From Granulosicoccus sp045110515 (GTDB lineage Bacteria; Pseudomonadota; Gammaproteobacteria; Granulosicoccales; Granulosicoccaceae), in assembly GCA_045110515.1 (NCBI GenBank), contig JBGCGD010000017.1:56658-120657 (forward strand): a stretch of DNA of 64,000 bases, written 5' to 3'. The notes under the pieces were generated by a model, which saw nothing but the letters and a program-made list of their open reading frames with translations, searched no databases and was not told the DNA's origin. Shown here piece after piece: positions 27,201 through 36,978 of the stretch (position 1 is the first letter of the stretch; each line of letters starts with the position of its first letter). Made by a program: the position numbers and the translations under genes.

Positions 27201-28641
27201 CGAACTCATTGCTCATGAGGGCACGCCCAGGCCTGCTGCAAAAAACCTATGTCACTGGATAGACAATCTATCCACAAAAGACATCCAAATTCGCGAAAAA
27301 GCTGCAAAGCTTGCCATCCAACAAATGGGTATCACCTTTACGGTATATTCTGATAAAGGCAATATTGATCGCGAATGGCCTCTCGACATTATCCCAAGAA
27401 TCATCGATGCTCAAGAATGGGACGTCGTTGCCCGCGGACTTAAGCAACGGTTAAAAGCGCTAAATTTGTTTATCAATGACGTTTATAACGATCAAAACAT
27501 ATTAAATGACAACGTTGTTCCCAGAGCGCTCATAGAATCTTCTGGAAACTTCCGCGATGAATGCCGCGATATGAACCCGGCACACCATGTATGGGCCAAT
27601 ATCTGCGGCACAGATTTGGTGCGAAGCGAAGACGGTACTCCCTACGTTCTCGAAGACAACCTTCGTGTGCCCTCAGGCGTCTCCTACATGATAGAAAATC
27701 GTGAGGTCATGAAACGCGTTATGCCCGAAGTTTTTCGTGACTGCCATATTTTGCCCGTAGATAACTACACCAGTGATTTGTACAAGATGCTTTGCTCACT
27801 GACTGACACACCCGATCCAACTCTATGTGTCCTAACCCCCGGTGTATTCAATTCCGCATATTTCGAACACTGCTTTTTAGCTCAGGAAATTGGGGCTGAA
27901 CTGGTTGAAGGAAGAGATCTTGTCGTGGCAGAAGATGGCTTTGTCTACATGCGCAATGTCGGAGAGCTTAAAAAAGTCGATGTTATCTATCGCCGTGTGG
28001 ACGATGAGTTTTTAGACCCTGATTGCTTCAACCCCTCCTCTACCCTAGGTGTGAGAGGGCTGATGAAAGCCTGGAAAGACGGCAAGGTCGCCATTGCCAA
28101 TGCACCAGGTGCAGGTGTTGCAGATGACAAAGTTATTTACTCTTATGTGCCAGATATTATTCGCTACTACCTAAACGAAGAGCCCCTCATTGCTAACGTT
28201 CCCACCTATCGATGTGAAAATAAAGATGAACAAGAATACGTACTCGACAATCTAGCAAAGCTCGTCGTAAAGCCAGCGAATGAATCGGGTGGTTATGGCA
28301 TGCTTATAGGGCCACAAAGCACCGTGACCGAACAAGCGGAGATGGCCGCCAGGATTCGCAAGAACCCCCGCAACTATATCGGACAGCCCACCTTGAGCTT
28401 ATCAACGGTACCCACACTGACTGATACTGAAATAGAAGCCAGGCACATCGATTTAAGACCCTTCGTACTTCAAGGAGCAGACATCTCTGTAACCACGGGT
28501 GGTCTGACTCGAGTTGCGTTGGTTGAAGGCTCGCTCGTTGTTAATTCGTCTCAGGGTGGGGGTAGCAAAGACACCTGGGTCGTTAAAACATCACAGACTC
28601 AATCATCTGACGATTCTGTTCCACTACAGCAGCAACAGTGA
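27160..28641 (+). CDS. circularly permuted type 2 ATP-grasp protein (stand-alone)
   Basis: The 493-residue protein is a complete ATP-grasp of the DUF404/DUF407 type. Motifs visible are the glycine-rich LVVKPANESGGYGMLIGP loop, the RPFVLQGADISVTTGGLTRVAL strand region and the closing QGGGSKDTWVVK. The frame extends to a GTG at 27130, but ATG at 27160 has GGAGG nine bases upstream and begins PGRWKNYTSPSFDEL, matching the family N-terminus. The start lies inside the transglutaminase gene, so the two are coupled. It carries all the elements missing from the fused paralogue at 23709 and is the more likely active ligase. The substrate is unknown. Confidence 0.92.
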   Translation: MPGRWKNYTSPSFDELIAHEGTPRPAAKNLCHWIDNLSTKDIQIREKAAKLAIQQMGITFTVYSDKGNIDREWPLDIIPRIIDAQEWDVVARGLKQRLKALNLFINDVYNDQNILNDNVVPRALIESSGNFRDECRDMNPAHHVWANICGTDLVRSEDGTPYVLEDNLRVPSGVSYMIENREVMKRVMPEVFRDCHILPVDNYTSDLYKMLCSLTDTPDPTLCVLTPGVFNSAYFEHCFLAQEIGAELVEGRDLVVAEDGFVYMRNVGELKKVDVIYRRVDDEFLDPDCFNPSSTLGVRGLMKAWKDGKVAIANAPGAGVADDKVIYSYVPDIIRYYLNEEPLIANVPTYRCENKDEQEYVLDNLAKLVVKPANESGGYGMLIGPQSTVTEQAEMAARIRKNPRNYIGQPTLSLSTVPTLTDTEIEARHIDLRPFVLQGADISVTTGGLTRVALVEGSLVVNSSQGGGSKDTWVVKTSQTQSSDDSVPLQQQQ

Positions 28642-28653
28642 GGAAGAACCATC

Positions 28654-29610
28654 ATGCTTGCCCGCGTCGCTGAAAATATTTATTGGCTTAGTCGGTATTT
28701 TGAACGCGCTGAAAGTACAGTGCGTTTGATCAATGCCCACAGTAATTTATTAATGGACCTACCTGCTATTGACGATCATGATGGCTGGATGCCACTGATT
28801 TCAATCAATGGGCAGGATGACGAATTTTTAAAAAAATATGGTAGTGCTAATGAACACAATGTTAATCACTTTCTGGTGCTGGACAAATCCAATCCGGGCT
28901 CTTTGTTTAATGCGTTTCTAGCTATTCAAGGCAATCTTCGATCTTGCAGAGATGTTGTTCCCAAAAACGTCTACGAGGATATCAATAGCCTTTGCAGACG
29001 AGTATTTGATGTCTCCGAAAGCACGGTCACTACCCCATCGAGCCGGCATGAATTTTTGAAGGGAGTCGAAGGACGCCTCCAGGCAATTGCTAACGGATTA
29101 AATTGCAATATGTACCACGATCTCGGCTATTTAATAATGCGGATGGCTTGCTATCTAGAGCGCGCTGATATGACATCACGCATCATTGACGTCCAATCAA
29201 CGCGACTCACTGCGAGTAATACCCCACGTGAGTTAATGGCCATTGAAGGTCAGCGTTGGGTATCGGTGCTCAGAACTCTCTCAGCCAATCAAATGTATCG
29301 CCAGCACGTAAAACGCCCTGTTAACGGCCCAGACACTCTGGCGTTCCTATTAAGCAATACACGACTACCCCGTTCATACACCTTTTGCTTGCAACACTTA
29401 GCCTCCTCGGTGAAAGCCTTACAACGCTCCGACGCAATTGTGGCTGCCATAGATACTCAACTTAAGAAACTCAACTCCGCTTGCTTTAAAACGTTGTCGC
29501 AAGACCCTGCAGGTTTGCACGAATTTCTTGACGAGCTCCAGGTAGGCATGCTCGGAGTTAATGCAGAAATTTATAAAACCTACTTCCCGCCTCTACAGGA
29601 TTCGGAATGA
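28654..29610 (+). CDS. alpha-E domain protein (DUF403)
   Basis: The 318-residue, wholly helical protein opens MLARVAENIYWLSRYFERAESTVRLI, the signature of the alpha-E family, and matches the C-terminal half of the fused protein at 23709. Such proteins always accompany circularly permuted ATP-grasps; their biochemical role is not established. GAGGAAG lies seven bases before the ATG. Its stop overlaps the next start by 4 bp. Confidence 0.92.
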   Translation: MLARVAENIYWLSRYFERAESTVRLINAHSNLLMDLPAIDDHDGWMPLISINGQDDEFLKKYGSANEHNVNHFLVLDKSNPGSLFNAFLAIQGNLRSCRDVVPKNVYEDINSLCRRVFDVSESTVTTPSSRHEFLKGVEGRLQAIANGLNCNMYHDLGYLIMRMACYLERADMTSRIIDVQSTRLTASNTPRELMAIEGQRWVSVLRTLSANQMYRQHVKRPVNGPDTLAFLLSNTRLPRSYTFCLQHLASSVKALQRSDAIVAAIDTQLKKLNSACFKTLSQDPAGLHEFLDELQVGMLGVNAEIYKTYFPPLQDSE

Positions 29611-32600
29611 GCATTCGCGTTGCGCTAGATCACACCACGGTTTATACCTACAAAAAACCGGTAACTCTAGACCCCCATATTATTCGGCTCCGCCCTGCTC
29701 CGCATTGCCGCACCCCCATACTGAGTTACAGCTTAAAGATCGAGCCGGAAACTCACTTCCTGAACTGGCAGCAAGATCCCTTTGGTAATTATCTGGCGCG
29801 CTTAGTGTTTCCAGAGAAATGTGAGGAGCTCTCTGTCACTGTGGACTTGGTTGCCGAGCTCACGGTCATCAATCCCTTCGATTTTTTCGTTGAAGAGTCT
29901 GCTGAGACGTTCCCGTTCAAATACAGTGCGGTTAATCAACAAGAACTGTCACCCTATCTAGAAGTGGGCACTCCGGCACCTGTACTGGTTGAATGGCTCA
30001 AGAAAAACACACCCGAAAAAATTCGCTGCATTGATGCAATGGTCGCTATTAACCAGGCAGTTCATCGCGATGTTGCTTACCAGTTACGTATGGAACCCGG
30101 TGTGCAAACCAGCGAGGAAACCTTAACCCTAGCCAAAGGGTCCTGCCGGGACAGTGGTTGGCTGCTTGTTGAAGTCTTAAGACATCTAGGCTTGGCCGCA
30201 AGGTTTGTATCCGGGTATTTGGTTCAACTGACGCCCGACGTTAAATCTATAGATGGTCCTTCCGGTGCGGAAGCAGACTTTACCGACTTGCACGCATGGG
30301 CTGAGGTTTACTTACCCGGTGCCGGCTGGGTTGGGCTGGATCCTACATCGGGGCTTTTTGCCGGAGAGGGACACATACCGCTGGCGTGCACACCGCAACC
30401 TATGAGTGCGGCCCCTATCAGTGGAAGTGCCAGTGATGCGGCCGAAGATTTCTACTTTCACAATCGCATTAGTCGATTTGACGAACGCCCTAGAGTCACG
30501 CTGCCCTATGACGACAAGCAATGGATGCGCATTCTCAAATTAGGAGAACAGGTAGATGCGCAGCTTGAATCACAGGATGTGCGCTTAACCATGGGTGGAG
30601 AACCTACCTTTGTTTCTATCGATGACATGGAGAGCCCTGAATGGAATACCGCGGCGCTAGGCGAGCAGAAGCTCGAACGAGCCGGAGAACTATTGGGCAA
30701 ATTACGAGATGCTTTTGCACCAAACGGTGTTGTCGCTTACGCACAAGGAAAATGGTACCCAGGCGAACCAACACCTAGATGGGCGCTTATTTGTCACTGG
30801 CGAACAGACAATAACCCTATTTGGAAAGATGCCAGCCGGCTGAGCACGCCTGGTATATCTCAGGCGACTATTGAAGATGCAGCCAAATTTATGCAGCATC
30901 TTTGCGCAGAGCTTCAGTTGGACAAAGCCTACGTAAAACCATTGCATGAGGACCCTCTCGAGCAACTACACCTTGAGTCGATGCTGCCAGTCGATGTCGA
31001 TCTTGAATCGCTGAACCTCAAAGACCAAGGCTCTCGCCAAAAGCTCTTGAAACAATTGTCTGAGGGTATCGACGAACCCATCGGGTATATGCTGCCTCTA
31101 GCACGCGTGGCAATGCAGGATGCTTACTGGAAGAGTAGTGAATGGCCGCTAAGGCGCTCTGAAATATTTCTGATTCCGGGCGATTCTCCTGCAGGGCTGA
31201 GATTGCCTCTGGCCTCCCTTCCTGAAAGTTCACACGTCGATGATGAGGCGAACAATACACTGGCGGATACCTTCGACCCATCGGTAGCGCTTCCCCGAGC
31301 TCCGGCATCACGTTCACACAAAAAACCCGCCAGACGTGACACCAGTGACGCCGTTATCAGAACCACCCTTTGCGTAGAAATCAGAGAGGGTTCTCTTTAC
31401 GTCTTCATGCCTCCGCTGCAAAGTGCAGAGGGTTGGATTGAACTGATGGCGTGTATCGAATATGCCAGTATTCGCGCAAACGTTCAGCCTGTTCTTGAAG
31501 GCTACGAGCCACCTAAAGATTCCAGACTCCAATCCTTTAGAATTACTCCCGATCCAGGCGTCATTGAGGTCAACATCCATCCCTCAGGAAGTTTTAAGGA
31601 ACTTGTTAAGCGAACGGAAACTATTTACGAAGCAGCGAGAGAGTCGCGCTTAGGCGCTGAAAAATTCATGGTAGACGGAAGGCACACAGGCACAGGTGGT
31701 GGCAACCATGTGACTCTGGGTGGGTTTACACCTGCGGACAGTCCATTTCTAAGAAAACCTGATCTCTTAAGAAGTCTAATCACCTTCTGGCAGCATCATC
31801 CCAGCTTGTCGTATTTGTTTTCAGGGATGTTTGTGGGTCCAACCAGTCAGGCTCCACGCATTGATGAAGCTCGCAACGAATCACTCTACGAATTAGAAAT
31901 GGCGTTGTCTCGATTGCCCACAGGCGAGAGTAATCAGCCCTGGCTGGTCGATCGGCTACTTCGCAATCTACTCATCGACTTAACTGGCAATACTCACCGG
32001 ACTGAAATCTGCATCGACAAACTCTATTCGCCCGACGGTCCTGCCGGTCGGTTGGGAATCGTAGAACTTAGAGCATTCGAAATGCCTCCTCATGCCCGCA
32101 TGAGTGTTGTGCAAGCCTTGCTTATTCGAGCGCTCATCAGCCGGTTTTGGGACAAACCTTATTCCGGTAAATTAGTTCGCTGGGGCACGGAGCTTCACGA
32201 CAAGTTCATGTTGCCTCACTACCTCTGGCAGGATATCAATCAGGTGATTGACGACCTAAAACGCCATGGATTCGACTTTGACGCAAATTGGTTAGAAGCA
32301 TTCTGGGAATTTCGATTTCCTGTTTTCGGTACAAGACAAATCGAGGGCATTCAGTTAGAGGTAAGAGCGGCAATAGAGCCATGGCACGTATTAGGTGAAG
32401 AAGCCGCAGCTGGTGGACTTGCACGCTACGTCGACTCATCGGTTGAGCGTGTGCAGCTCAAAGTCAGTGGGTTAACAGACAGTCGCTACAAAGTGACGTG
32501 CAACGGATGTGTGCTGCCCCTGCGTAAAACTGAAACTGCTGGCGACTACGTCGTTGGTATTCGTTACCGCGCCTGGCAGCCAACTTTTGCTCTGCACCCT

Positions 32601-32930
32601 GACTTACCCGTTGATGCGCCGCTTGTGTTCGACATTGTCGATACGTGGACAAACCGTAGTCTTGGAGGTTGCGCTTATCATGTCTCCGACCCGGGTGGGC
32701 GAAGCTATGATGATGTACCCGTCAACGCAAACGTGGCTGAATCCAGAAGGCTTGCACGATTTGATACCGAACAACACACGCCAATGAAAGCCAGTATCCG
32801 GAATCCTGCGCAAACGCCAGACACCACCTTCATCGAAACTGAGGCGGTAGACACCATCCAGCTTAGTGAGGAGCTGTTAGAGAACCCGGAGTACCCTTGC
32901 ACCGCAGACCTACGTCAGAGGTCGCGATAG
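29607..32930 (+). CDS. transglutaminase family protein with C-terminal DUF2126 domain
   Basis: The 1107-residue protein has an N-terminal beta domain (MSIRVALDHTTVYTYKKPVTLDPH), a transglutaminase core with Cys180 in KGSCRDSGWLL, His in DLHAWAEVY and Asp in VGLDPTSG, and from about residue 325 to the end a DUF2126 region opening RLTMGGEPTFVSIDD and including GRHTGTGGGNHVTLGG. The DUF2126 part holds many conserved acidic and His residues resembling a glutamine-synthetase-like amidoligase. That reading follows published analyses of such operons and was not tested here. The protein ends the five-gene operon and converges on the ABC-2 permease gene 24 bp away. Confidence 0.92.
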   Translation: MSIRVALDHTTVYTYKKPVTLDPHIIRLRPAPHCRTPILSYSLKIEPETHFLNWQQDPFGNYLARLVFPEKCEELSVTVDLVAELTVINPFDFFVEESAETFPFKYSAVNQQELSPYLEVGTPAPVLVEWLKKNTPEKIRCIDAMVAINQAVHRDVAYQLRMEPGVQTSEETLTLAKGSCRDSGWLLVEVLRHLGLAARFVSGYLVQLTPDVKSIDGPSGAEADFTDLHAWAEVYLPGAGWVGLDPTSGLFAGEGHIPLACTPQPMSAAPISGSASDAAEDFYFHNRISRFDERPRVTLPYDDKQWMRILKLGEQVDAQLESQDVRLTMGGEPTFVSIDDMESPEWNTAALGEQKLERAGELLGKLRDAFAPNGVVAYAQGKWYPGEPTPRWALICHWRTDNNPIWKDASRLSTPGISQATIEDAAKFMQHLCAELQLDKAYVKPLHEDPLEQLHLESMLPVDVDLESLNLKDQGSRQKLLKQLSEGIDEPIGYMLPLARVAMQDAYWKSSEWPLRRSEIFLIPGDSPAGLRLPLASLPESSHVDDEANNTLADTFDPSVALPRAPASRSHKKPARRDTSDAVIRTTLCVEIREGSLYVFMPPLQSAEGWIELMACIEYASIRANVQPVLEGYEPPKDSRLQSFRITPDPGVIEVNIHPSGSFKELVKRTETIYEAARESRLGAEKFMVDGRHTGTGGGNHVTLGGFTPADSPFLRKPDLLRSLITFWQHHPSLSYLFSGMFVGPTSQAPRIDEARNESLYELEMALSRLPTGESNQPWLVDRLLRNLLIDLTGNTHRTEICIDKLYSPDGPAGRLGIVELRAFEMPPHARMSVVQALLIRALISRFWDKPYSGKLVRWGTELHDKFMLPHYLWQDINQVIDDLKRHGFDFDANWLEAFWEFRFPVFGTRQIEGIQLEVRAAIEPWHVLGEEAAAGGLARYVDSSVERVQLKVSGLTDSRYKVTCNGCVLPLRKTETAGDYVVGIRYRAWQPTFALHPDLPVDAPLVFDIVDTWTNRSLGGCAYHVSDPGGRSYDDVPVNANVAESRRLARFDTEQHTPMKASIRNPAQTPDTTFIETEAVDTIQLSEELLENPEYPCTADLRQRSR

Positions 32931-32954
32931 GGGTGTCTTTGGATGGCAGGCTAC

Positions 32955-33716
32955 TTACTGTTTAAGTTTGTAGCCCGTCTTGAACATCACTCCCACAATA
33001 ACCAGACATAACCCTAGAAAGCCAAGAATGGTGATAAAGCTAGCCCCCAGACTGACGTCTGAGACCTCGAAAAAGCTCCAACGAAACCCACTGATCAGGT
33101 ACAGAACCGGATTCAATAAAGTGACCTTTTGCCAAAACTCAGGGAGCATGCTGACAGAATAGAAACTACCGCCAAGGAACACTAACGGCGTAATAACCAA
33201 CAAGGGAATTAGTTGCAGTTTTTCAAAATTATCAGCCCACAAACCAATAATAAAACCAAACAAACTGAACGAAATACACGTCAAAATTAAAAACGTCATC
33301 ATCCAAAACGGATGAGCTATACGAAGCTCTACAAAGAACGATGCGGTAATCAAAATTATGATGCCGATGATCAGTGACTTCGTCGCAGCAGCACCAACAA
33401 AGCCCACCAGAATTTCGAAAAATGAAATGGGCGCAGACATTATTTCGTAAATTGTGCCGGTGAATTTGGGAAAGAAAATTCCGAAAGAGGCATTGGAAAT
33501 ACTTTGCGTCAGCAACGACAGCATAATAAGTCCCGGCACGATGAAGGAGCCATACTCAACGCCTTCGACAGACTGAATGCGGGAGCCAATAGCCGAACCA
33601 AAAACGACAAAGTACAAAACCGTTGAAATGACAGGCGACGCAATACTCTGCATGAGTGTTTTTCTGGTCCTGCGCATCTCATTGAAGTAGATGGCTTTAA
33701 CAGCTTCAATGTTCAT
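32955..33716 (-). CDS. ABC-2 type transporter permease (YadH-like)
   Basis: The 253-residue protein has six hydrophobic helices and the ABC-2 layout: a cytoplasmic start (AVKAIYFNEMRRTRKTLMQSIASPVISTVLYFVVFG) and the conserved GSFYSVSMLPEFWQKVTLLNPVLYLISGFRW block near residue 175, as in E. coli YadH. It is an exporter component; the substrate is unknown. Its start overlaps the ATPase stop by 11 bp. Gene order on this strand is response regulator, histidine kinase, ATPase, permease. Confidence 0.9.
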   Translation of the reverse strand: MNIEAVKAIYFNEMRRTRKTLMQSIASPVISTVLYFVVFGSAIGSRIQSVEGVEYGSFIVPGLIMLSLLTQSISNASFGIFFPKFTGTIYEIMSAPISFFEILVGFVGAAATKSLIIGIIILITASFFVELRIAHPFWMMTFLILTCISFSLFGFIIGLWADNFEKLQLIPLLVITPLVFLGGSFYSVSMLPEFWQKVTLLNPVLYLISGFRWSFFEVSDVSLGASFITILGFLGLCLVIVGVMFKTGYKLKQ

Positions 33717-34650
33717 GTTCGTTATGCACCAGGTTGACGAAAATATCTTCTAAAGAACTTTGAGAGGTGTTGAGATCTTTTAAACCCAAACCAGCCTCAC
33801 TGACCGCTTGTAGTAGTTTGGTAATACCCGTTTTCTCGCTTTGAGTGTCAAAGGTATACGTCAAACGTTGACCATCGGCAGAAAGTTCTACATCAAACTC
33901 ACTCAACTGGCTGGGAATTTCTGAAATCGGTGTTCGCAAATCCACCATCAATTGCTTTTTACCTAAGGAATCCATCAGATTGGCTTTTTCATCGATGACC
34001 AGCAACTTACCGTCACTGATGACACCCACCCTGTCTGCGATCTCCTCGGCCTCTTCAATGTAGTGGGTTGTGAGAATAATGGTCACACCACTCTGCCGTA
34101 GTTTCTCTACCAACTTCCACATATCTTTTCGCAGTTCCACATCGACACCTGCTGTAGGCTCGTCCAAGAACAAAACCCGCGGTTCGTGAGCCAATGCTTT
34201 CGCGATTAGCACTCGACGCTTCATTCCCCCGGAGAGCCGATTGACCATCGCATCTTTTTTGTCCATCAGCGATAGGTCTTGAAGAATCTCGTCAATCTTC
34301 TCCTCGCTTTTACTCAAACCGAAAAGGCCACGGCTGAATCTAACGGTATCACTGACCAGGTCAAACGCACCCAAGGTCAGCTCTTGCGGGACTAAACCAA
34401 TGAGGTGTCGTGTTTTACGGTACTCGCGAACAATATCAAAACCACCAACCTCCACAGTGCCGGAGGTTGGCTTCACCAAACCACAAATAGTTGAAATCAG
34501 AGTGGTTTTTCCGGCGCCATTAGGACCCAATAAGGCTAGGATCTCGCCTTGACGAACCTCTAGGTCGATGCCCTTTAACGCTTGGTGGCCGCCTTTGTAG
34601 GTCTTCGTCAGCCCACGGATTGTGATGATCGGTTTATTGTGCTCTTCCAT
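33706..34650 (-). CDS. ABC-2 type transporter ATP-binding protein (YadG-like)
   Basis: A 314-residue ABC ATPase with Walker A GPNGAGKTTLI, signature LSGGMKRRVLIAKAL, Walker B RVLFLDEPTAGVD and switch His in TTHYIEEAEE. A ~75-residue C-terminal domain after the ABC fold is typical of YadG/CcmA-type exporters. The frame extends to a TTG at 34683; ATG at 34650 matches the family start (HNKPIITIRGLTKTYKGG) and is used. It begins 41 bp after the histidine kinase stop on the same strand, so it could be co-transcribed with the sortase-system regulators, although YadGH-like pairs often stand alone. Confidence 0.91.
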   Translation of the reverse strand: MEEHNKPIITIRGLTKTYKGGHQALKGIDLEVRQGEILALLGPNGAGKTTLISTICGLVKPTSGTVEVGGFDIVREYRKTRHLIGLVPQELTLGAFDLVSDTVRFSRGLFGLSKSEEKIDEILQDLSLMDKKDAMVNRLSGGMKRRVLIAKALAHEPRVLFLDEPTAGVDVELRKDMWKLVEKLRQSGVTIILTTHYIEEAEEIADRVGVISDGKLLVIDEKANLMDSLGKKQLMVDLRTPISEIPSQLSEFDVELSADGQRLTYTFDTQSEKTGITKLLQAVSEAGLGLKDLNTSQSSLEDIFVNLVHNEHEH

Positions 34651-34690
34651 GGGTGTATTGTGGCACGTCCGGAGCCTTGCCAAAACCGCT

Positions 34691-36919
34691 TTAATGGATT
34701 GATAGCAACAATCCTACATGCACCCAGTTCCTTCTATCACTGGTCTGCTGATTGCGGGCGAACACGACACCGCCATGCGCTTCCGCAATCATCTTTACGA
34801 TATACAGTCCCAATCCCAGATGAAGCTCTTGTCCTGAGTGCTCCCGTTCGGAAAACATCGGATCAAACCAATGATCGGCGCTGCTTTCTAATTGATGCTC
34901 TGTCTGATTAGCGACACCGAGGGAAATTTGCTTGATAACCGCACTGCTGTCTTCCACGAGGTGAAACACAATGGGATCCTCTGTGGCAAAGCTTACTGCG
35001 TTGTCCACCAGCTTATCAAACGCCTGCTGCAACAACTCAGGAGATGCGGTCACCATCAGTGGAGCACCGGGTAAGGAACTGAGACGAAAATCAGACTGGG
35101 GATAAACCTGCTGATATCTAATCAGACACCCCTCTAACCACTCAACTAAATCAATGGATTGTTTGTCGGCCAATTGAACGCTTTGCTCTAGGCGAGTGGA
35201 CTCGACCAGGGCTTTGATAATTGATCCTAAATGATTCGCACCATCGCTAGCTCTATCAACCAACTGCAATGATTCACTATCTAAGTTTTGCCGATCTAAG
35301 TTTTCCAGAGATGTTCGAACAACCGACAAGGGAGTTCGCAATTCATGCGATAAACGACTGGACAATGCTTCAAGGTATTGTGTGTACGACGCAGAGCGGG
35401 ACAACAGTGACGATAACTTTCGAGAAAGGTCACCAATTTCATCTTGCGCATCGCTGCCAGGTAAGCCTTTAACGCGTCCATTGTCTGCTATGGCCAGTTG
35501 TGCCTGTTTCGATAACCTCCGAATACGCGATGAGAGTACAAACGCAAAAATAAGCAGACCACTGCCCGCTAACAAACTGACCATTAACAACAAGCTGAAC
35601 AAACGAGCCATTTCACTACCGGCATAAGCCGAAGCGTGTTCTTCATTGGCTTCAAACAACAGATAACCACGACGGGGGATAGACCCAACAGGCGCAAGCG
35701 TGCCCAATACGCGATCGTTTTCATCGGTGACATAGCGTGTTGTTAAAGGTATGTCGTCCACGACCGCAGCTCTTCGTTGTTCGCTTAGCTTTAATGTGAC
35801 GGGAGAATTTCGTGTCTCAGGTAGAAGCGGTAAATCACCAGCCACCAGAAACGCAAACAGCCTTAATAAAATGGCATCCCACAATCCGGAACCTGTCTCA
35901 GCTTTGGCAGCTTCTTCGTCAGACGCGTCGTACTTTTCATACAGGTTATCGACGTCTGCAAGCAAACGCCCTTGTACATCAAACAAACGAGCCCGAACAC
36001 CCGGACTGGTCCAGCGCCGCAAATAGTCTTGTGCAGCACTGTTATCGTGAAACAGCAATCCACCTGTCGTTAAATTTGACGTGGCCGGCTGGCCGTGTAG
36101 CAATTCCATCTCCTCCGGAGCCATTGTGCCCGCCCAAGTCACACGCTTCTCCCCGACCGAATCCACATCAACGACCGCTAAATTAATAGAGGAACCACTG
36201 GGTGGTAGCGGAAGCTTAATTTCCAAATAATAGCCGTTTGTCTCACTGACCCAAGCACCACTCCAACCTGGGATTGCAATTGCGTTTGATAATATCGATT
36301 GGAATTGACCGCTCGCTTGCGATGCTTTAAGTCCATTTAAAAAACCGGGGGCAATGGGTCTGAACAATACGTGTTGCCAGGAGCCTTGCGGGCCTTTGGC
36401 AAGCAATTCAATAGAATCTCCGTTGACTAACAAGCTCTCCGGGTCGGGCCTTTCATTTTCACCAACATCAGCACGAAGCACAGGTGGTGTGTGGTAAATA
36501 ACACTGTCGTCGACAACACGTAAAAACAGCAGAAGACTGTCAGCCTGTTTTGCCACTCTGACAGACACGGATAGATCGTCGCTAGCATCAGCTTTAGCAT
36601 GTTCATTTTCCAGCGAATAGGTAAAGGCTTGATCATTGAGCTCCTGCCAATCATCCGCGTAACCATCCACAAACATAGGGTATGGTGATGCTTGGGCATA
36701 CCAGTCATTGTCCCCTGATGTCGGGAGACCTGTGATGAGTGCCTCATTCACAAACTCAGCATCGGCAAGTCCCAAACGCATGTTAGCGACTTTCAGGGTT
36801 TGTTCGTCTATACGTGTTTGTTGCAAAGCGCTGTATACCTGCTTGACGCTTTGCAAGCCCACAATTGGCACGGCAAGCGTCAGCGCGCCTGCCAGTAACA
36901 TTTGTGAACGCAGTTTCAT
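34691..36919 (-). CDS. sensor histidine kinase of the dedicated proteobacterial sortase system
   Basis: The 742-residue inner-membrane kinase has an N-terminal helix, a long periplasmic part (~30-430), a second membrane helix (~440-465, LFSLLLMVSLLAGSGLLIFAFVL), a HAMP-like linker, a HisKA domain with His525 in SHELRTPLS, and an HATPase domain with LGLGLYIVKMIAEAHGG. The periplasmic part contains a CBM9-like beta fold (MFVDGYADDWQEL, then GDSIELLAKG and YYLEIKLPLP), suggesting it senses a carbohydrate or envelope polymer. Kinases of this architecture next to a VIT/VWA protein and sortase match the dedicated marine sortase system family. It follows its response regulator by about 60 bp and acts opposite the sortase genes. 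Confidence 0.85.
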   Translation of the reverse strand: MKLRSQMLLAGALTLAVPIVGLQSVKQVYSALQQTRIDEQTLKVANMRLGLADAEFVNEALITGLPTSGDNDWYAQASPYPMFVDGYADDWQELNDQAFTYSLENEHAKADASDDLSVSVRVAKQADSLLLFLRVVDDSVIYHTPPVLRADVGENERPDPESLLVNGDSIELLAKGPQGSWQHVLFRPIAPGFLNGLKASQASGQFQSILSNAIAIPGWSGAWVSETNGYYLEIKLPLPPSGSSINLAVVDVDSVGEKRVTWAGTMAPEEMELLHGQPATSNLTTGGLLFHDNSAAQDYLRRWTSPGVRARLFDVQGRLLADVDNLYEKYDASDEEAAKAETGSGLWDAILLRLFAFLVAGDLPLLPETRNSPVTLKLSEQRRAAVVDDIPLTTRYVTDENDRVLGTLAPVGSIPRRGYLLFEANEEHASAYAGSEMARLFSLLLMVSLLAGSGLLIFAFVLSSRIRRLSKQAQLAIADNGRVKGLPGSDAQDEIGDLSRKLSSLLSRSASYTQYLEALSSRLSHELRTPLSVVRTSLENLDRQNLDSESLQLVDRASDGANHLGSIIKALVESTRLEQSVQLADKQSIDLVEWLEGCLIRYQQVYPQSDFRLSSLPGAPLMVTASPELLQQAFDKLVDNAVSFATEDPIVFHLVEDSSAVIKQISLGVANQTEHQLESSADHWFDPMFSEREHSGQELHLGLGLYIVKMIAEAHGGVVFARNQQTSDRRNWVHVGLLLSIH

Positions 36920-36978
36920 CGTTTGCTATGAAATCTAATTATGGTGTTTGTGATGCTTAGCTTTAGCCCTTAACAAGG

